A model generated the notes under the pieces. That model had not been told where the DNA came from and ran no database searches. It saw only the letters and a program-made list of their open reading frames with translations. A stretch of DNA of 64,000 nt. Source: Bacteroidales bacterium. Its GTDB lineage: Bacteria > Bacteroidota > Bacteroidia > Bacteroidales > UBA10428. A program made the position numbers and the translations under genes. Shown here piece by piece: positions 44,248 to 53,966 of the stretch. The stretch is taken from positions 178,497 to 242,496 of the forward strand of contig JAFGSZ010000013.1 of the NCBI GenBank assembly GCA_016934395.1, in the 5' to 3' direction. Positions within the stretch are counted from its first letter, which is position 1. The number at the start of each line of letters is the position of its first letter.

Positions 44248-44868
44248 ATGAAAAAATTAAACCTGATATTGAATATTGTTCTTGCCCTGGCTGTTGTGGC
44301 ATTATTTGTTTTACATTTTACCGGTAAATCTTCTACAGAAGATAAACCCGGAATGTTGTCAACCGGAGAAGAAACAGGGATCAGTTCTACTGAAATTGTT
44401 TATATTGATATCGATTCCGTTTTAAACAGCCTGGATCTGTATTTTGATCTTCAGAAAAAATTTGAAAAAAAATATAAAACGTCCGAAGCTGAGTTTACTT
44501 CAAAACAAAAATCATTTCAGGAAGCTATACAAGACCTTGACTATAGAATGAGGAAAGGGCTTATAACCCGCTCTGATGCGCAGGTGCAACAACAAGAACT
44601 TGCCCAGGAAGAACAGCGGTTGCTTCAATTACAAAATCAGCTTCAGAATGAGCTTGCTGAGCAACAACAGGTAATGATGCGTCAGATCATTGACTCTATC
44701 ATGGAGTATCTGGCCGAAGTAAAAGAAATTCATAAATTTCAATATGTATTAGGTACCCAGCTCTATGGTGGAAACATACTTTATGCCAATAACAGTTTAA
44801 ACATTACAAAACTGGTAATTGACGGTATGAATGAAAAATATAAAAAACAAAACGAAGAAAAGAAATAA
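44248..44868 (+). CDS. OmpH/Skp-family periplasmic protein
   Basis: 206 residues. An N-terminal membrane segment or uncleaved signal (LILNIVLALAVVALFVLHF) is followed by VYIDIDSVLNSLDLYFDLQKKFEKKYKTSEAEF, the OmpH opening. A long Gln/Glu-rich coiled coil (residues about 80-155) then leads to a YVLGTQLYGGNILYANNSLNIT cap. Skp proteins hold unfolded outer-membrane proteins in the periplasm, with coiled-coil arms. The nine-base gap to the GT2 gene suggests co-transcription. Confidence 0.85.
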   Translation: MKKLNLILNIVLALAVVALFVLHFTGKSSTEDKPGMLSTGEETGISSTEIVYIDIDSVLNSLDLYFDLQKKFEKKYKTSEAEFTSKQKSFQEAIQDLDYRMRKGLITRSDAQVQQQELAQEEQRLLQLQNQLQNELAEQQQVMMRQIIDSIMEYLAEVKEIHKFQYVLGTQLYGGNILYANNSLNITKLVIDGMNEKYKKQNEEKK

Positions 44869-44877
44869 AATCTTTTA

Positions 44878-46161
44878 ATGAGTTTTGCCAATGAGTATTT
44901 AGCAAAACAGCCTTTATTTTCAAGACCAATATCCCAGGCGCCATTGCCTGGTCTGGAATACATTATTGTTATCCCGTGCTACAACGAGAATAAATTATTG
45001 AATACCCTCGATTCTTTATATCGGGCTGAAAGACCCTCTTCACCAGTTGAAATTATAGTTGTAATAAATTCATCCGAGACGAGTCCGCAACATATTCTTC
45101 ATTCGAACAAGAATACCCTGGAATCCTTAAATTTATGGCTGATACAGCAGAATGATCAAAATTTCAGAGTATTTTCTTTAGAGGTGACCGGACTTTCTAA
45201 AAAACATGCCGGTGCCGGTTTAGCAAGAAAGATAGGAATGGATGAGGCCGTACGCCGGTTTAACAAAATCAATAATCCAAACGGTATAATACTTTCTATG
45301 GATGCAGATACAACCTGTTCCTCTGATTATTTTACGGCGATTGAAAAAGAATTAAAGAATAATCCTGAGTGTACAGGATTTAATCTGTATTTCGAACATC
45401 CTTTGAATGGAACAGAATTTAAACCGGAAATTTATGATGCAATTACTGTATACGAGCTTTACTTGAGGTATTATATAGAATCACTTCGGTTGGCAGGATT
45501 TCCTTATGCCTACCATACGGTAGGGTCATGTTTTGGTGTAAAAGCAGCTATTTACAGTAAACAGGGAGGAATGAACCGCAGGCAGGCCGGCGAAGATTTT
45601 TATTTTTTACATAAAATATTTCCATTGGGTAAATGGATAGAAGTAAATTCAACCACGGTATTTCCCTCCTCCAGGTTATCCGATCGGATTCCCTTTGGAA
45701 CAGGACCGGCAATAAAAAAAATAATTGAAGATAAGGGCAAATTTGAAAGTTTTCATCCGGGATTATTTGACGATCTGAATATTTTTATTCAAACTGTAAA
45801 ACAGTTCTATCAAACCGATGAAGAAACAATACAACCGGTTTTTGAAAATATGCCCGATAGCATCAGAAGTTATCTTAATACGCAAAATTTTTTTTCAGTG
45901 ATTTTTGAAATTAATGAAAATACGGGGAGTTTGCCTGCTTTCTTAAAAAGGTTTTATGGCTGGTTTAACGGATTTAATGTTTTAAAATTTTTAAATTATG
46001 GAAGTATTCATTTTTATAAAAGAATGGATATTCAGAAAGCTGCTATAAAGTTGCTTACTCAACTGGATATTAAAATTAATTGTACTGATAATTATTTTCT
46101 ACTTCAAAATTTCAGACATCTGCAACGAAACATACATTATATTAATCCTCTTCAACAATAA
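44878..46161 (+). CDS. Glycosyltransferase family 2 protein
   Basis: 427 residues. The GT-A nucleotide-sugar fold has the N-terminal YIIVIPCYNENKLLNTLDSL motif, EIIVVINSSE, the metal-binding DxD-like SMDADTTCSSDYF and a later RRQAGEDFYFLHKIFPLGKW segment, with ED as candidate catalytic base. No membrane segments are visible, so it probably acts in the cytoplasm. Its acceptor is unknown. It starts nine bases after the OmpH-like gene, and its last 20 bases overlap the 3' end of the convergent ftsB-like gene, so transcription of the two may interfere. Confidence 0.82.
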   Translation: MSFANEYLAKQPLFSRPISQAPLPGLEYIIVIPCYNENKLLNTLDSLYRAERPSSPVEIIVVINSSETSPQHILHSNKNTLESLNLWLIQQNDQNFRVFSLEVTGLSKKHAGAGLARKIGMDEAVRRFNKINNPNGIILSMDADTTCSSDYFTAIEKELKNNPECTGFNLYFEHPLNGTEFKPEIYDAITVYELYLRYYIESLRLAGFPYAYHTVGSCFGVKAAIYSKQGGMNRRQAGEDFYFLHKIFPLGKWIEVNSTTVFPSSRLSDRIPFGTGPAIKKIIEDKGKFESFHPGLFDDLNIFIQTVKQFYQTDEETIQPVFENMPDSIRSYLNTQNFFSVIFEINENTGSLPAFLKRFYGWFNGFNVLKFLNYGSIHFYKRMDIQKAAIKLLTQLDIKINCTDNYFLLQNFRHLQRNIHYINPLQQ

Positions 46162-46432
46162 CAAAAATTTCTTCATTATCCTTTTTCATAAGGTATTGTT
46201 CGCGTGCAAATTTTTCAAGGTTTTCCCTATTGGTTTTTAATTCTTTTAATCGTTGTGTGTTTTCAACTATTTGTTCCATATAATATGCCCTGTCCTGTTC
46301 CATTTGCCTAATATCACGCATCATTTTAAATCTTTCGATCAGGTTATTTTCATCAAAAATTAAAATCCAGATAGCAAAAACAGACAGGCTAAGAATGTAT
46401 TTGTTTTTAAATATTTTCAGTACCTTTTTCAT
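46142..46432 (-). CDS. Septum formation initiator (FtsB/DivIC family)
   Basis: 96 residues from the ATG at 46432; a TTG at 46456 is possible but overlaps the -7 box and has no clear reason to be used. A short cytoplasmic stub, one membrane segment (YILSLSVFAIWILIF) and a coiled coil (RFKMMRDIRQMEQDRAYYMEQIVENTQRLKELKTNRENLE) end in FAREQYLMKKDNEEIFVIVEE, the FtsB/DivIC pattern. The family works in the divisome with FtsL and FtsQ. The 3' end overlaps the convergent GT2 gene by 20 bases. Confidence 0.88.
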   Translation of the reverse strand: MKKVLKIFKNKYILSLSVFAIWILIFDENNLIERFKMMRDIRQMEQDRAYYMEQIVENTQRLKELKTNRENLEKFAREQYLMKKDNEEIFVIVEED

Positions 46433-46453
46433 CACTATTATAATTACACGCAA

Positions 46454-46461
46454 CAAATTTA
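46454..46461 (-). promoter_or_regulatory. Putative -7 box for the ftsB-like gene
   Basis: The minus strand reads TAAATTTG (TAnnTTTG), 21 bases upstream of the ATG at 46432. Its position would put the transcription start inside any longer TTG-initiated form, which decides for the shorter start. Confidence 0.4.
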
Positions 46462-46632
46462 GTACATTAATAATGCACTAATTGCTTTTTTTTTCACAAT
46501 CTGTGCACAATTCAAATTTACAATTGTTACCTGAGAAAAATCATATGGCTTAATAGTAAATGTCATTTTTTGACACACCTTCTGTATCTAATTTTACAAA
46601 GAATGCAGAAGTAAACGATTAAAACATATAAT

Positions 46633-48264
46633 ATGTCAGGAGGATTTTTTAATGTTCCGGTACCAAAGAATGAACCAGTTCTTAAATATATACCGGGATC
46701 TGAAGAAAGAGAAGAATTAAAAAAAGCTATTGCAGAAGCCAGAGCGAGCCAGTTAGAAGCCCCGATGATAATTGGCGGCAGGAAAGTTGAATCGGGAAAT
46801 CGGGTAGAAATGTGTCCGCCACACGATCTTAAGCATATACTGGGATATTATCACCAGGGAGAAGAATCGCATGTTAACATGGCAATTGATGCTGCTCTTA
46901 GTGTTCGTGAAAAATGGGCCTCCATGTCCTGGGAACATCGTGCTTCTATTTTTCTTAAGGCAGCAGACCTGTTATCCGGTCCATACCGCGCCAAAATAAA
47001 TGCAGCTACCATGCTGGGACAGTCAAAAACCATTCACCAGGCAGAAATAGATGCAGCATGCGAACTAATCGACTTTTTGAGGTTTAATGTATATTATATG
47101 ACCCAGATATACGGCATTCAGCCTGATTCAACAAAAAATATCTGGAACAGGATGGAATGGCGGCCGTTGGAAGGTTTTATTTTTGCTCTTACACCCTTTA
47201 ACTTTACTGCTATTGCAGGAAATTTACCAACATCACCAGCCCTAATGGGCAATGTGGTCGTTTGGAAACCTTCAAAAACGCAGGTGTATTCGGCACGTGT
47301 TATTATGGAGGTGTTGCAGGAAGCAGGGCTTCCAGACGGAGTAATTAACCTGGTATATGTATCTGGACCAGTGGCTGGCAAGGTAATATTCAGGCATCCG
47401 CGTTTTGCCGGGATCCATTACACGGGTTCCACAGGTGTATTTCATAATATATGGAAACAAATCGGTGAAAATATCCATAATTACAAAACATATCCGCGAA
47501 TTGTAGGAGAAACCGGTGGAAAGGATTTTGTACTTGTTCACAAATCCGCTAATCCTTTAGATGTTGCAACAGCGTTAACCCGGGGAGCTTTCGAATTCCA
47601 GGGGCAAAAATGTTCTGCAGCATCAAGAGCTTACATTCCTGATAACTTATGGCCCGAAATAAAAGACCTGCTGGAGAAAAATATCCAATCTATGAATATC
47701 GGCGGGCCTGAAGATTTCTCTAATTTTTTTACTGCAGTAATAGACGAGGCTGCTTTTAATAAACTTTCAGGGGTAATAGAAAAAACAAAATCAGATAAAG
47801 AAGCCGAAATAATTATCGGTGGAAAATATGATAAATCCAAAGGATATTTTATTTATCCCACGGTTATAAAAACTACTGATCCTCATTATTATACTATGGA
47901 AGAAGAATTATTTGGCCCTATATTGACAGCCTATGTTTATCCGGCTGAAAAATTCGAAGAAACCGTTGAATTACTTGATAACACATCAATCTATGCACTA
48001 ACAGGATCAATATTCGCCAAAAACCGGGAAATTATAGAATATACTTCAAAGCGGCTGGTAAATGCTGCCGGTAATTTTTATATTAATGACAAACCAACCG
48101 GAGCCATTGTAGGACAACAGCCTTTTGGCGGATCGAGAGGTTCAGGCACCAATGATAAAGCCGGATCAATGATAAATTTATTGCGTTGGGTTTCTCCCCG
48201 GTCGATAAAAGAAAATTTCGTACCGGCAACTGATTACAAGTATCCTTATATGATGGATGAATAA
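46633..48264 (+). CDS. pruA: L-glutamate gamma-semialdehyde (P5C) dehydrogenase
   Basis: 543 residues of the aldehyde dehydrogenase superfamily, matching 1-pyrroline-5-carboxylate dehydrogenase: FNVPVPKNEPVLKYIPGSEER at the N-terminus, FALTPFNFTAIAGNLPTSPALMGN with VVWKPS (NAD binding), VGETGGKDF (catalytic Glu), FQGQKCSAASRAYI (nucleophilic Cys) and QPFGGSRGSGTNDKAGS at the C-terminal side. Oxidises glutamate semialdehyde to glutamate, the second step of proline use; the first enzyme is encoded at 30476. Monocistronic with a terminator at 48323. Short palindromes in the upstream region (46502-46527, 46561-46575) are possible operators but not convincing. Confidence 0.95.
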   Translation: MSGGFFNVPVPKNEPVLKYIPGSEEREELKKAIAEARASQLEAPMIIGGRKVESGNRVEMCPPHDLKHILGYYHQGEESHVNMAIDAALSVREKWASMSWEHRASIFLKAADLLSGPYRAKINAATMLGQSKTIHQAEIDAACELIDFLRFNVYYMTQIYGIQPDSTKNIWNRMEWRPLEGFIFALTPFNFTAIAGNLPTSPALMGNVVVWKPSKTQVYSARVIMEVLQEAGLPDGVINLVYVSGPVAGKVIFRHPRFAGIHYTGSTGVFHNIWKQIGENIHNYKTYPRIVGETGGKDFVLVHKSANPLDVATALTRGAFEFQGQKCSAASRAYIPDNLWPEIKDLLEKNIQSMNIGGPEDFSNFFTAVIDEAAFNKLSGVIEKTKSDKEAEIIIGGKYDKSKGYFIYPTVIKTTDPHYYTMEEELFGPILTAYVYPAEKFEETVELLDNTSIYALTGSIFAKNREIIEYTSKRLVNAAGNFYINDKPTGAIVGQQPFGGSRGSGTNDKAGSMINLLRWVSPRSIKENFVPATDYKYPYMMDE

Positions 48265-48322
48265 AAAATATTAGGGGATTCAACCTCCTCAAAATTTAAT
48301 CCTAACCTGTTATAACCTAACG

Positions 48323-48355
48323 AGCGGAGCAGAATATTTTTCTTCTCCGCTTTTT
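48323..48355 (+). terminator. Rho-independent terminator after pruA
   Basis: AGCGGAG (48323-48329) pairs with CTCCGCT (48345-48351), with a 15-base loop and a T run from 48351. It may also serve the convergent gene ending at 48397 less well, since no A run precedes it. Confidence 0.75.
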
Positions 48356-48396
48356 AATTTTTGGTTAATTCTTCAAACTGAATGTTCTAACAGGTA

Positions 48397-49689
48397 TTAA
48401 TCTTTTAGAGTATTAATCCTTTCAATTCCAATTAACCGTTCGTAATTCGAAATATTTTCTTTGTAATATACCAGTATGTAATAATCATTTTCCGTTTCAA
48501 AATGGCTCCCTTCAAAATTTACAAAATCATATTGTTTTATTTTCTTATTATACAAAACATAGTGATAATTATAGTAGCCCTGTTTAAGCAACAGCGATAA
48601 TTCATACGTTTGTTTTTCACTGTTATAGTTCATTTTATTTTCTTCTTTCATTTGCCAGTCGGTCAGTTTGCCATAAACATAAACTTCATCCTCAGGTGCA
48701 GGATCGGTAAACGGAAGCGAAAAATGAACATAAACATAATCAGCTTCCACATTTTTATTTACGCCTTCCTGAACATCGATATAAAACTGTCCGTTCTGAT
48801 CATGCTGAAAAAAATAAGGTTTGAAAAGTTTATCTTCATCATTTTTAAGAATACCATGGTAATAAGGTTTCATATATTCAATTGCAACAAGCCTTTCATT
48901 AATATACCTCACACTTTTGAAATCAACATACCTGAATTCGTTTATTCCCATAAACACAATTTTATTATCAAAATAATAATCCAATTGCCCGGGTCGTACG
49001 AATTGAGGCTCTTTAACAAGGATGCTGTTATTCCAATCTCCGTTCTGAAGAATAATCGTTTTTATTTCAGAGAAAGGATCGCGAATCGCCAGACCTTCAT
49101 GTTGAATGGAAAACTTGATTTCCTGGCCGGTGTCGGAAAATTCATACACCTTTGGCTGTTTGATTACTGATTCAATTTTTACCTTGGTATCTACCACGTA
49201 AAATCTGCGGGTAAAAACAATATTTTCTTTATCATAATCCAGATATACAATTAATACATAATTCCCGCTAATTACCGGTTTCATTTCTTCATTCGGGAAT
49301 TCCAGTTCGTAATGTGTATAAAACCTGGTTGTATTGAACGAATTGTCATGAACTTTAATATATCCTTCCTCAAAGCCATCAAGATAATCGAATGTTGATA
49401 CAGGCGAAGGTTTCCATTCCGAATTACAATGTATTATAGTATAGGCATAATTTTTAATATCCGCATCCAGGTCATCAAATGCAAGACGTAATTTTTCATC
49501 AGTATTGAGTTGTATAACCGGAAGCGATAACTCCCAGCCCTGGCGGTGAAATAGTATGGTCTTAATATTCTCCTTTTTAACATCATCCCCATAAAAAAAC
49601 CTATCCTCAATATTTATTTTATCAAAACCAAAACAACTTAAGCTTATCAATGTTATTATGATAACATTTAAAAAAAAGTTATATCGCAT
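48397..49689 (-). CDS. DUF5103 / T9SS plug-type protein
   Basis: 430 residues with an N-terminal signal (FFLNVIIITLISLSCFG). The first 150 residues (YAYTIIHCNSEWKPSPVSTFDYLDGFEEGYI, HYELEFPNEEMKPVISGNYVLIVY) are the DUF5103 pattern, now described as the T9SS plug-protein Ig-like N-terminal domain. A second beta domain follows, ending in the carbohydrate-module-like EDEVYVYGKLTDWQ, QGYYNYHYVLYN. The plug protein was found occupying the SprA translocon pore in Flavobacterium; whether this copy is that component or a paralogue cannot be told. Convergent with pruA, divergent from nqrA. Confidence 0.83.
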   Translation of the reverse strand: MRYNFFLNVIIITLISLSCFGFDKINIEDRFFYGDDVKKENIKTILFHRQGWELSLPVIQLNTDEKLRLAFDDLDADIKNYAYTIIHCNSEWKPSPVSTFDYLDGFEEGYIKVHDNSFNTTRFYTHYELEFPNEEMKPVISGNYVLIVYLDYDKENIVFTRRFYVVDTKVKIESVIKQPKVYEFSDTGQEIKFSIQHEGLAIRDPFSEIKTIILQNGDWNNSILVKEPQFVRPGQLDYYFDNKIVFMGINEFRYVDFKSVRYINERLVAIEYMKPYYHGILKNDEDKLFKPYFFQHDQNGQFYIDVQEGVNKNVEADYVYVHFSLPFTDPAPEDEVYVYGKLTDWQMKEENKMNYNSEKQTYELSLLLKQGYYNYHYVLYNKKIKQYDFVNFEGSHFETENDYYILVYYKENISNYERLIGIERINTLKD

Positions 49690-49820
49690 CTATTCTGATT
49701 TTTTTTCAAAAACAATGAATAAATATAATAGAATTATCAAATATTTAATAACTTATAAAATCTTATTATAAGAAATGATTCTAAATACTTAAATATATAC
49801 ATTTTTACATTTCCTTATAG

Positions 49821-49850
49821 TTGATTAAGAAGTAAAAATATTTATTTTTG
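49821..49850 (+). promoter_or_regulatory. Promoter of the nqr operon
   Basis: TTG (49821-49823), 19 bases, then TATTTTTG (49843-49850): both Bacteroidetes housekeeping elements at canonical spacing. The predicted start at about 49857 gives a leader of roughly 26 bases before the nqrA ATG at 49883, and excludes the longer in-frame start at 49850. Confidence 0.7.
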
Positions 49851-49882
49851 TGCTGCAAAATTTTAAAATTAAACATTTTAGA

Positions 49883-51235
49883 ATGTCTGATGTAATAAAA
49901 ATAAAAAAAGGACTGAACATAAAACTCACCGGTAAAGCTGAAAAAATCTTCAAGAAATCTGAACCGTCTGTGACATATGCTGTTAAACCCACTGATTTTC
50001 ATGGATTAGTCCCAAAACTTTCTGTTAAAGTGGACGATCGTGTGAATGCCGGTGATGTTTTATTCTTTGACAAATATCATCCTGAAATTCTTTTTACTTC
50101 ACCGGTAAGTGGAAGGGTTGATTCAATTATTCGCGGGGAGCGAAGAAAAATTCTGGAGGTGATTGTTGAGGCCGATTCAGACATTGAGTACAAACGATTT
50201 AAGAAAGCTTCTCCCGAAGAGCTTTCACGTGATGAAATAATAAAAAACCTTCTGGATAGCGGTTTATGGCCATCTATTCGACAAAGGCCTTATTCTATTA
50301 TTGCCAATCCGGCCGATACACCGGCAACCATCTTTATTTCTGCTTTTGATACAGCTCCGTTAGCACCGGATATCGATTTTATAGTAAAAGGTTGTGAGCT
50401 TGAATTTCAGACCGGCATTGATGCTCTTTCAAAGCTGACCAATGGAACGATACATCTGAATATTAATGCGCAATATCCTGCATCAACGGTGTTTACCCAG
50501 GCTAAAAAAGTACAAATTAATAAATTTACAGGCCCCCATCCTGCCGGCAATGTTGGAATTCAGATTCATCATATTTCCCCTTTAAATAAGGGAAGCCTTA
50601 TTTGGTATGTTCATCCTCAGGACGTAATTACTATAGGAAGATTATTTTCAGAAGGAATCTACAATGCCTCAAAAGTTATAGCGCTTACCGGATCTGAAGT
50701 TTTAAAACCCTTATATTATAAATTGATTGCCGGCGCTTCAATTAAGAGTCTCGTGCAGAACAATGTAAATGATGGTTTATTACGCTACATTAGCGGGAAT
50801 GTATTAACAGGTACAAAAATAGCTTCTGATGGATATCTGGGTTATTACGATTCGCAGGTTACCGTAATTCCGGAAGGCAAACATTTTGAGTTTCTGGGCT
50901 GGGCGCTTCCGGGATTGAAAAAATTTTCATTGTCACGCGCTTTTTTTTCATGGCTTGCTCCTTCAAAAGAATACAGACTTGATACTAACCTTAATGGCGG
51001 TCACCGGGCCTATGTTATTACCGGACAATATGAAAAAGTGTTGCCAATGAATATTTACCCGGTCCACCTAATAAAAGCCATATTGGTAGAAGATATTGAC
51101 CTTATGGAAAAACTGGGTATATACGAAGTAGCCCCCGAAGATTTTGCTTTATGTGAATTTGCCTGTACTTCCAAAACCGATGTGCAGGAAATTGTTCGCA
51201 GAGGCTTGGATATTATGATTAAGGAAATGAATTAA
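49883..51235 (+). CDS. nqrA: Na+-translocating NADH-quinone reductase subunit A
   Basis: 450 residues from the ATG at 49883 (MSDVIKIKKGLNIKLTGKAE), the normal NqrA start; the frame opens 11 codons earlier but inside the promoter. NqrA is the soluble cytoplasmic subunit without its own redox cofactor in most models. Conserved segments: KPTDFHGLVPKLSVKVDDRVNAGDVLFFDK, RQRPYSIIANPADTPATIFISAFDTAPLAPD, GPHPAGNVGIQIHHI and the C-terminal CEFACTSKTDVQEIVRRGLDIM. First gene of six in the nqr operon. Confidence 0.96.
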   Translation: MSDVIKIKKGLNIKLTGKAEKIFKKSEPSVTYAVKPTDFHGLVPKLSVKVDDRVNAGDVLFFDKYHPEILFTSPVSGRVDSIIRGERRKILEVIVEADSDIEYKRFKKASPEELSRDEIIKNLLDSGLWPSIRQRPYSIIANPADTPATIFISAFDTAPLAPDIDFIVKGCELEFQTGIDALSKLTNGTIHLNINAQYPASTVFTQAKKVQINKFTGPHPAGNVGIQIHHISPLNKGSLIWYVHPQDVITIGRLFSEGIYNASKVIALTGSEVLKPLYYKLIAGASIKSLVQNNVNDGLLRYISGNVLTGTKIASDGYLGYYDSQVTVIPEGKHFEFLGWALPGLKKFSLSRAFFSWLAPSKEYRLDTNLNGGHRAYVITGQYEKVLPMNIYPVHLIKAILVEDIDLMEKLGIYEVAPEDFALCEFACTSKTDVQEIVRRGLDIMIKEMN

Positions 51236-51259
51236 ACAATATAAATTACCTTTTAATAA

Positions 51260-52438
51260 ATGAGTGGATTAAGAAAATTTATTGACCGGATAAAACCGCA
51301 ATTTGAAAAAGGGGGTAGATTTGAAAAGTTACACTCTTCATTCGATGCTTTCGAAACTTTTTTATTTGTTCCTGATAAGGTGACCACAAAAGGAGCACAT
51401 ATTCGAGACAGCATTGATATGAAAAGAACAATGGCTATAGTCGTATTGGCTATGGTCCCGGCACTGCTTTTTGGTATGTGGAATGTCGGCTACCAGCATT
51501 TTCTTGCAATTGGTGAAGACAAATTATTCTGGGAAGTTTTTGCATTTGGCTTTCTTAAAGTATTCCCGATAATCGTTGTTTCTTATGTAACCGGTTTGGG
51601 CATTGAATTTATTTTTGCTCAAATCAGGGGACATGACGTAAATGAAGGGTTCCTGGTTACCGGAATGTTAATTCCTTTGATTGTACCGGTAGATGTGCCT
51701 CTTTGGATGGTAGCTTTGGCTACGGTATTTGCTGTAATTATTGGTAAAGAAGTTTTTGGAGGTACCGGAATGAACATATTAAATCCTGCGCTTACAGCAA
51801 GAGCTTTTTTATTTTTCGCTTACCCTTCGGAAATGTCCGGGAACCTGGTTTGGATATCAGGACTAAATAAAGGAGAAGGAATTCTCGACGGCTTTTCGGG
51901 TGAAACCATTCTTGGTCAGGCTGCAGCCGGAAATTCAACTTTCTTAAACGGCCTTCATAATCCGTATTCTACTTGGGATATGTTTTTGGGAAAAATTCCG
52001 GGATCAATTGGCGAAACCTCTACACTTGCAATTCTTATTGGTGCATTTATACTATTATATACCGGCATTGGAAGCTGGAAGATTATTACCTCTGTATTTG
52101 CGGGCGGACTGGTAATGGGACTGATATTAAATTTATTTGCAGTAAATACACTTATGGAAATTCCGGCCTGGGAACACCTTATTATCGGCGGTTTTGCTTT
52201 TGGTGCCGTATTTATGGCTACTGATCCGGTTACAGCCACACAAACCGAAAAAGGAAAATTTATTTATGGATTCCTTATCGGGTTTCTGGCGATTCTAATC
52301 CGTGTTCTTAATCCGGCCTATCCAGAAGGAGTTATGCTGGCCATATTGCTTATGAACGTTTTTTCACCGCTAATCGATCATTATGTGGTGGAGGCTAATA
52401 TTAAAAAACGCTTAAAAAGGGCGCGTGTATCTTCATAA
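51260..52438 (+). CDS. nqrB: Na+-NQR subunit B
   Basis: 392 residues, polytopic membrane subunit that carries a covalent FMN and forms much of the sodium path. Ten or so membrane segments; the N-terminal ladder (FDAFETFLFVPDKVTTKGAHIRDSIDMKRTM) is typical. The FMN-accepting threonine is Thr216 in DGFSGETILGQAA, matching the S-G-x-T motif, and riboflavin/quinone-site segments GTGMNILNPALTARAFLFFAYP precede it. 24 bases after nqrA. Confidence 0.96.
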   Translation: MSGLRKFIDRIKPQFEKGGRFEKLHSSFDAFETFLFVPDKVTTKGAHIRDSIDMKRTMAIVVLAMVPALLFGMWNVGYQHFLAIGEDKLFWEVFAFGFLKVFPIIVVSYVTGLGIEFIFAQIRGHDVNEGFLVTGMLIPLIVPVDVPLWMVALATVFAVIIGKEVFGGTGMNILNPALTARAFLFFAYPSEMSGNLVWISGLNKGEGILDGFSGETILGQAAAGNSTFLNGLHNPYSTWDMFLGKIPGSIGETSTLAILIGAFILLYTGIGSWKIITSVFAGGLVMGLILNLFAVNTLMEIPAWEHLIIGGFAFGAVFMATDPVTATQTEKGKFIYGFLIGFLAILIRVLNPAYPEGVMLAILLMNVFSPLIDHYVVEANIKKRLKRARVSS

Positions 52439-52479
52439 AAGTCAGGATTTATTGATTTGCTAAATACAAAAAATCAACG

Positions 52480-53307
52480 ATGAAAAATTTCAGTAATACA
52501 TACATATTTGTTTTTTCCGCCGTAATGGTTACCATAGTGGCTGCAGTTTTATCTTTTGCTTCATTAAAGCTAAAACCTATTCAGGACAATAATATCAGAC
52601 TGGAACAAATGCAAAATATCCTGGCTTCGGTAAATATAGAAAGTACATCCAAAGATGCCACGGAAAAATTCAGGAAATATATTGTCGAAAGTTATGTTAT
52701 TAATTCCAATGCAGAGCCCCAGCAAGGAGTTGACGCTTTTTCCGTAGACTTAAAAAAGGAAGTTTCAAAAATAGATGAGGTAAAACTCTTATCGGATAAG
52801 CTGGTTGAACAAAAAGAAAGTCCGTTTAAAAAATTCGTTTCAGGATTTACCAAATCGAAACAGACAGATAAACAAAAAATAACAAATGAAATTGCGGATA
52901 TAAATAATTCCAGGAAACTGCCGGTATATATTTGCAATAAAGATGATTCTACATACTATGTATTTCCTTTAAGGGGAAAAGGACTCTGGGGACCGATCTG
53001 GGGTTATATTTCGCTTAAAGCTGATATGAACACGGTATACGGAGCTGTTTTCGATCATAAAACGGAAACTCCGGGATTAGGGGCAGAAATTAAGGAAACC
53101 TGGTTTCAGAAACCTTTTCAGGGTAAAAAGATATTTGAAGACGGTCGGTTTACTTCTATAAAAGTTATGAAAGGGGGCGCCCCAAAAGGCGATATGCATG
53201 CCGTTGATGCCATATCCGGTGGCACAATTACAAGTCGTGGTGTTGAATATATGATACAAGATTGTTTATCGTCTTATTTACCATTTTTTGAACAACAAAA
53301 GAAATAG
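52480..53307 (+). CDS. nqrC: Na+-NQR subunit C
   Basis: 275 residues. One N-terminal membrane anchor ([21 protein letters not shown]) carries a periplasmic FMN-binding domain. The second covalent FMN site is Thr249 in [16 protein letters not shown] charged region of about 40 residues (residues about 100-140, [22 protein letters not shown]) lies before KLPVYICN and lengthens the protein a little relative to the Vibrio form. [10 protein letters not shown] and [12 protein letters not shown] are family landmarks. Two bases separate its stop from nqrD. Confidence 0.95.
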   Translation: MKNFSNTYIFVFSAVMVTIVAAVLSFASLKLKPIQDNNIRLEQMQNILASVNIESTSKDATEKFRKYIVESYVINSNAEPQQGVDAFSVDLKKEVSKIDEVKLLSDKLVEQKESPFKKFVSGFTKSKQTDKQKITNEIADINNSRKLPVYICNKDDSTYYVFPLRGKGLWGPIWGYISLKADMNTVYGAVFDHKTETPGLGAEIKETWFQKPFQGKKIFEDGRFTSIKVMKGGAPKGDMHAVDAISGGTITSRGVEYMIQDCLSSYLPFFEQQKK

Positions 53308-53309
53308 AT

Positions 53310-53957
53310 ATGAGCGAGAGAGAACCATTATTTTCACCTAAAAATTTAAAATTATTACGGGAACCCCTTAGTACCAGTAATCCTATTACTGTGCAGGTAC
53401 TGGGAATATGTTCAGCATTGGCAGTAACTGTAAAACTGGAACCTTCTGTGGTAATGGCGATATCTGTTATGGCTGTGCTTGCCGTAGCTAACGTTGTGGT
53501 TTCTTTTTTACGAAATTACATCCCTCCGAGAATACGAATAATAGTGCAGCTTACTGTTATTGCAGCATTGGTAATCCTTGTAGATCAGATTCTGAAAGCA
53601 TTTGCCTACGATGTAAGTAAACAATTATCTGTATTTGTGGGATTAATTATTACCAATTGTATACTTATGGGCCGCCTGGAGGCTTTTGCCCTGGGAAACA
53701 GGCCCTGGCCATCATTTCTGGATGGAATAGGAAATGCAGCCGGATATGGAATTATTCTAATTATAGTTGCCTTTTTCAGGGAGCTGCTGGGATCAGGAAC
53801 GGTATGGGGATACCCTGTGTTTGAAAAAATTGGCCTTTACAATGTAGGGTATGAAAATAACGGATTAATGATTTTACCACCCATGGCGCTAATTACCGTG
53901 GGAATTATCATCTGGGTACAGCGGAGTAAAAACAAAGAATTAATTGAAACAAACTAA
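53310..53957 (+). CDS. nqrD: Na+-NQR subunit D
   Basis: 215 residues, six membrane helices. Motifs: [33 protein letters not shown] and the half-channel segment [28 protein letters not shown], whose cysteine corresponds to a ligand of the intramembrane [2Fe-2S] site shared with NqrE. Paralogue of NqrE in inverted topology. Starts two bases after nqrC; nqrE follows by nine bases. Confidence 0.95.
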   Translation: MSEREPLFSPKNLKLLREPLSTSNPITVQVLGICSALAVTVKLEPSVVMAISVMAVLAVANVVVSFLRNYIPPRIRIIVQLTVIAALVILVDQILKAFAYDVSKQLSVFVGLIITNCILMGRLEAFALGNRPWPSFLDGIGNAAGYGIILIIVAFFRELLGSGTVWGYPVFEKIGLYNVGYENNGLMILPPMALITVGIIIWVQRSKNKELIETN

Positions 53958-53966
53958 GCAGGCATT

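Noticed and set aside
46502..46575. Short palindromes (TGTGCACA, ACAATT..AATTGT, TGTCA..TGACA) upstream of pruA as operators
   Set aside because: Each is only 5-8 bp of symmetry in AT-rich DNA, not repeated and not tied to a known regulator.
48610..49170. 186-codon plus-strand frame
   Set aside because: Fully antisense to the DUF5103 gene, rich in Ile/Phe/Asn/Lys as expected for a shadow frame, with no domain.
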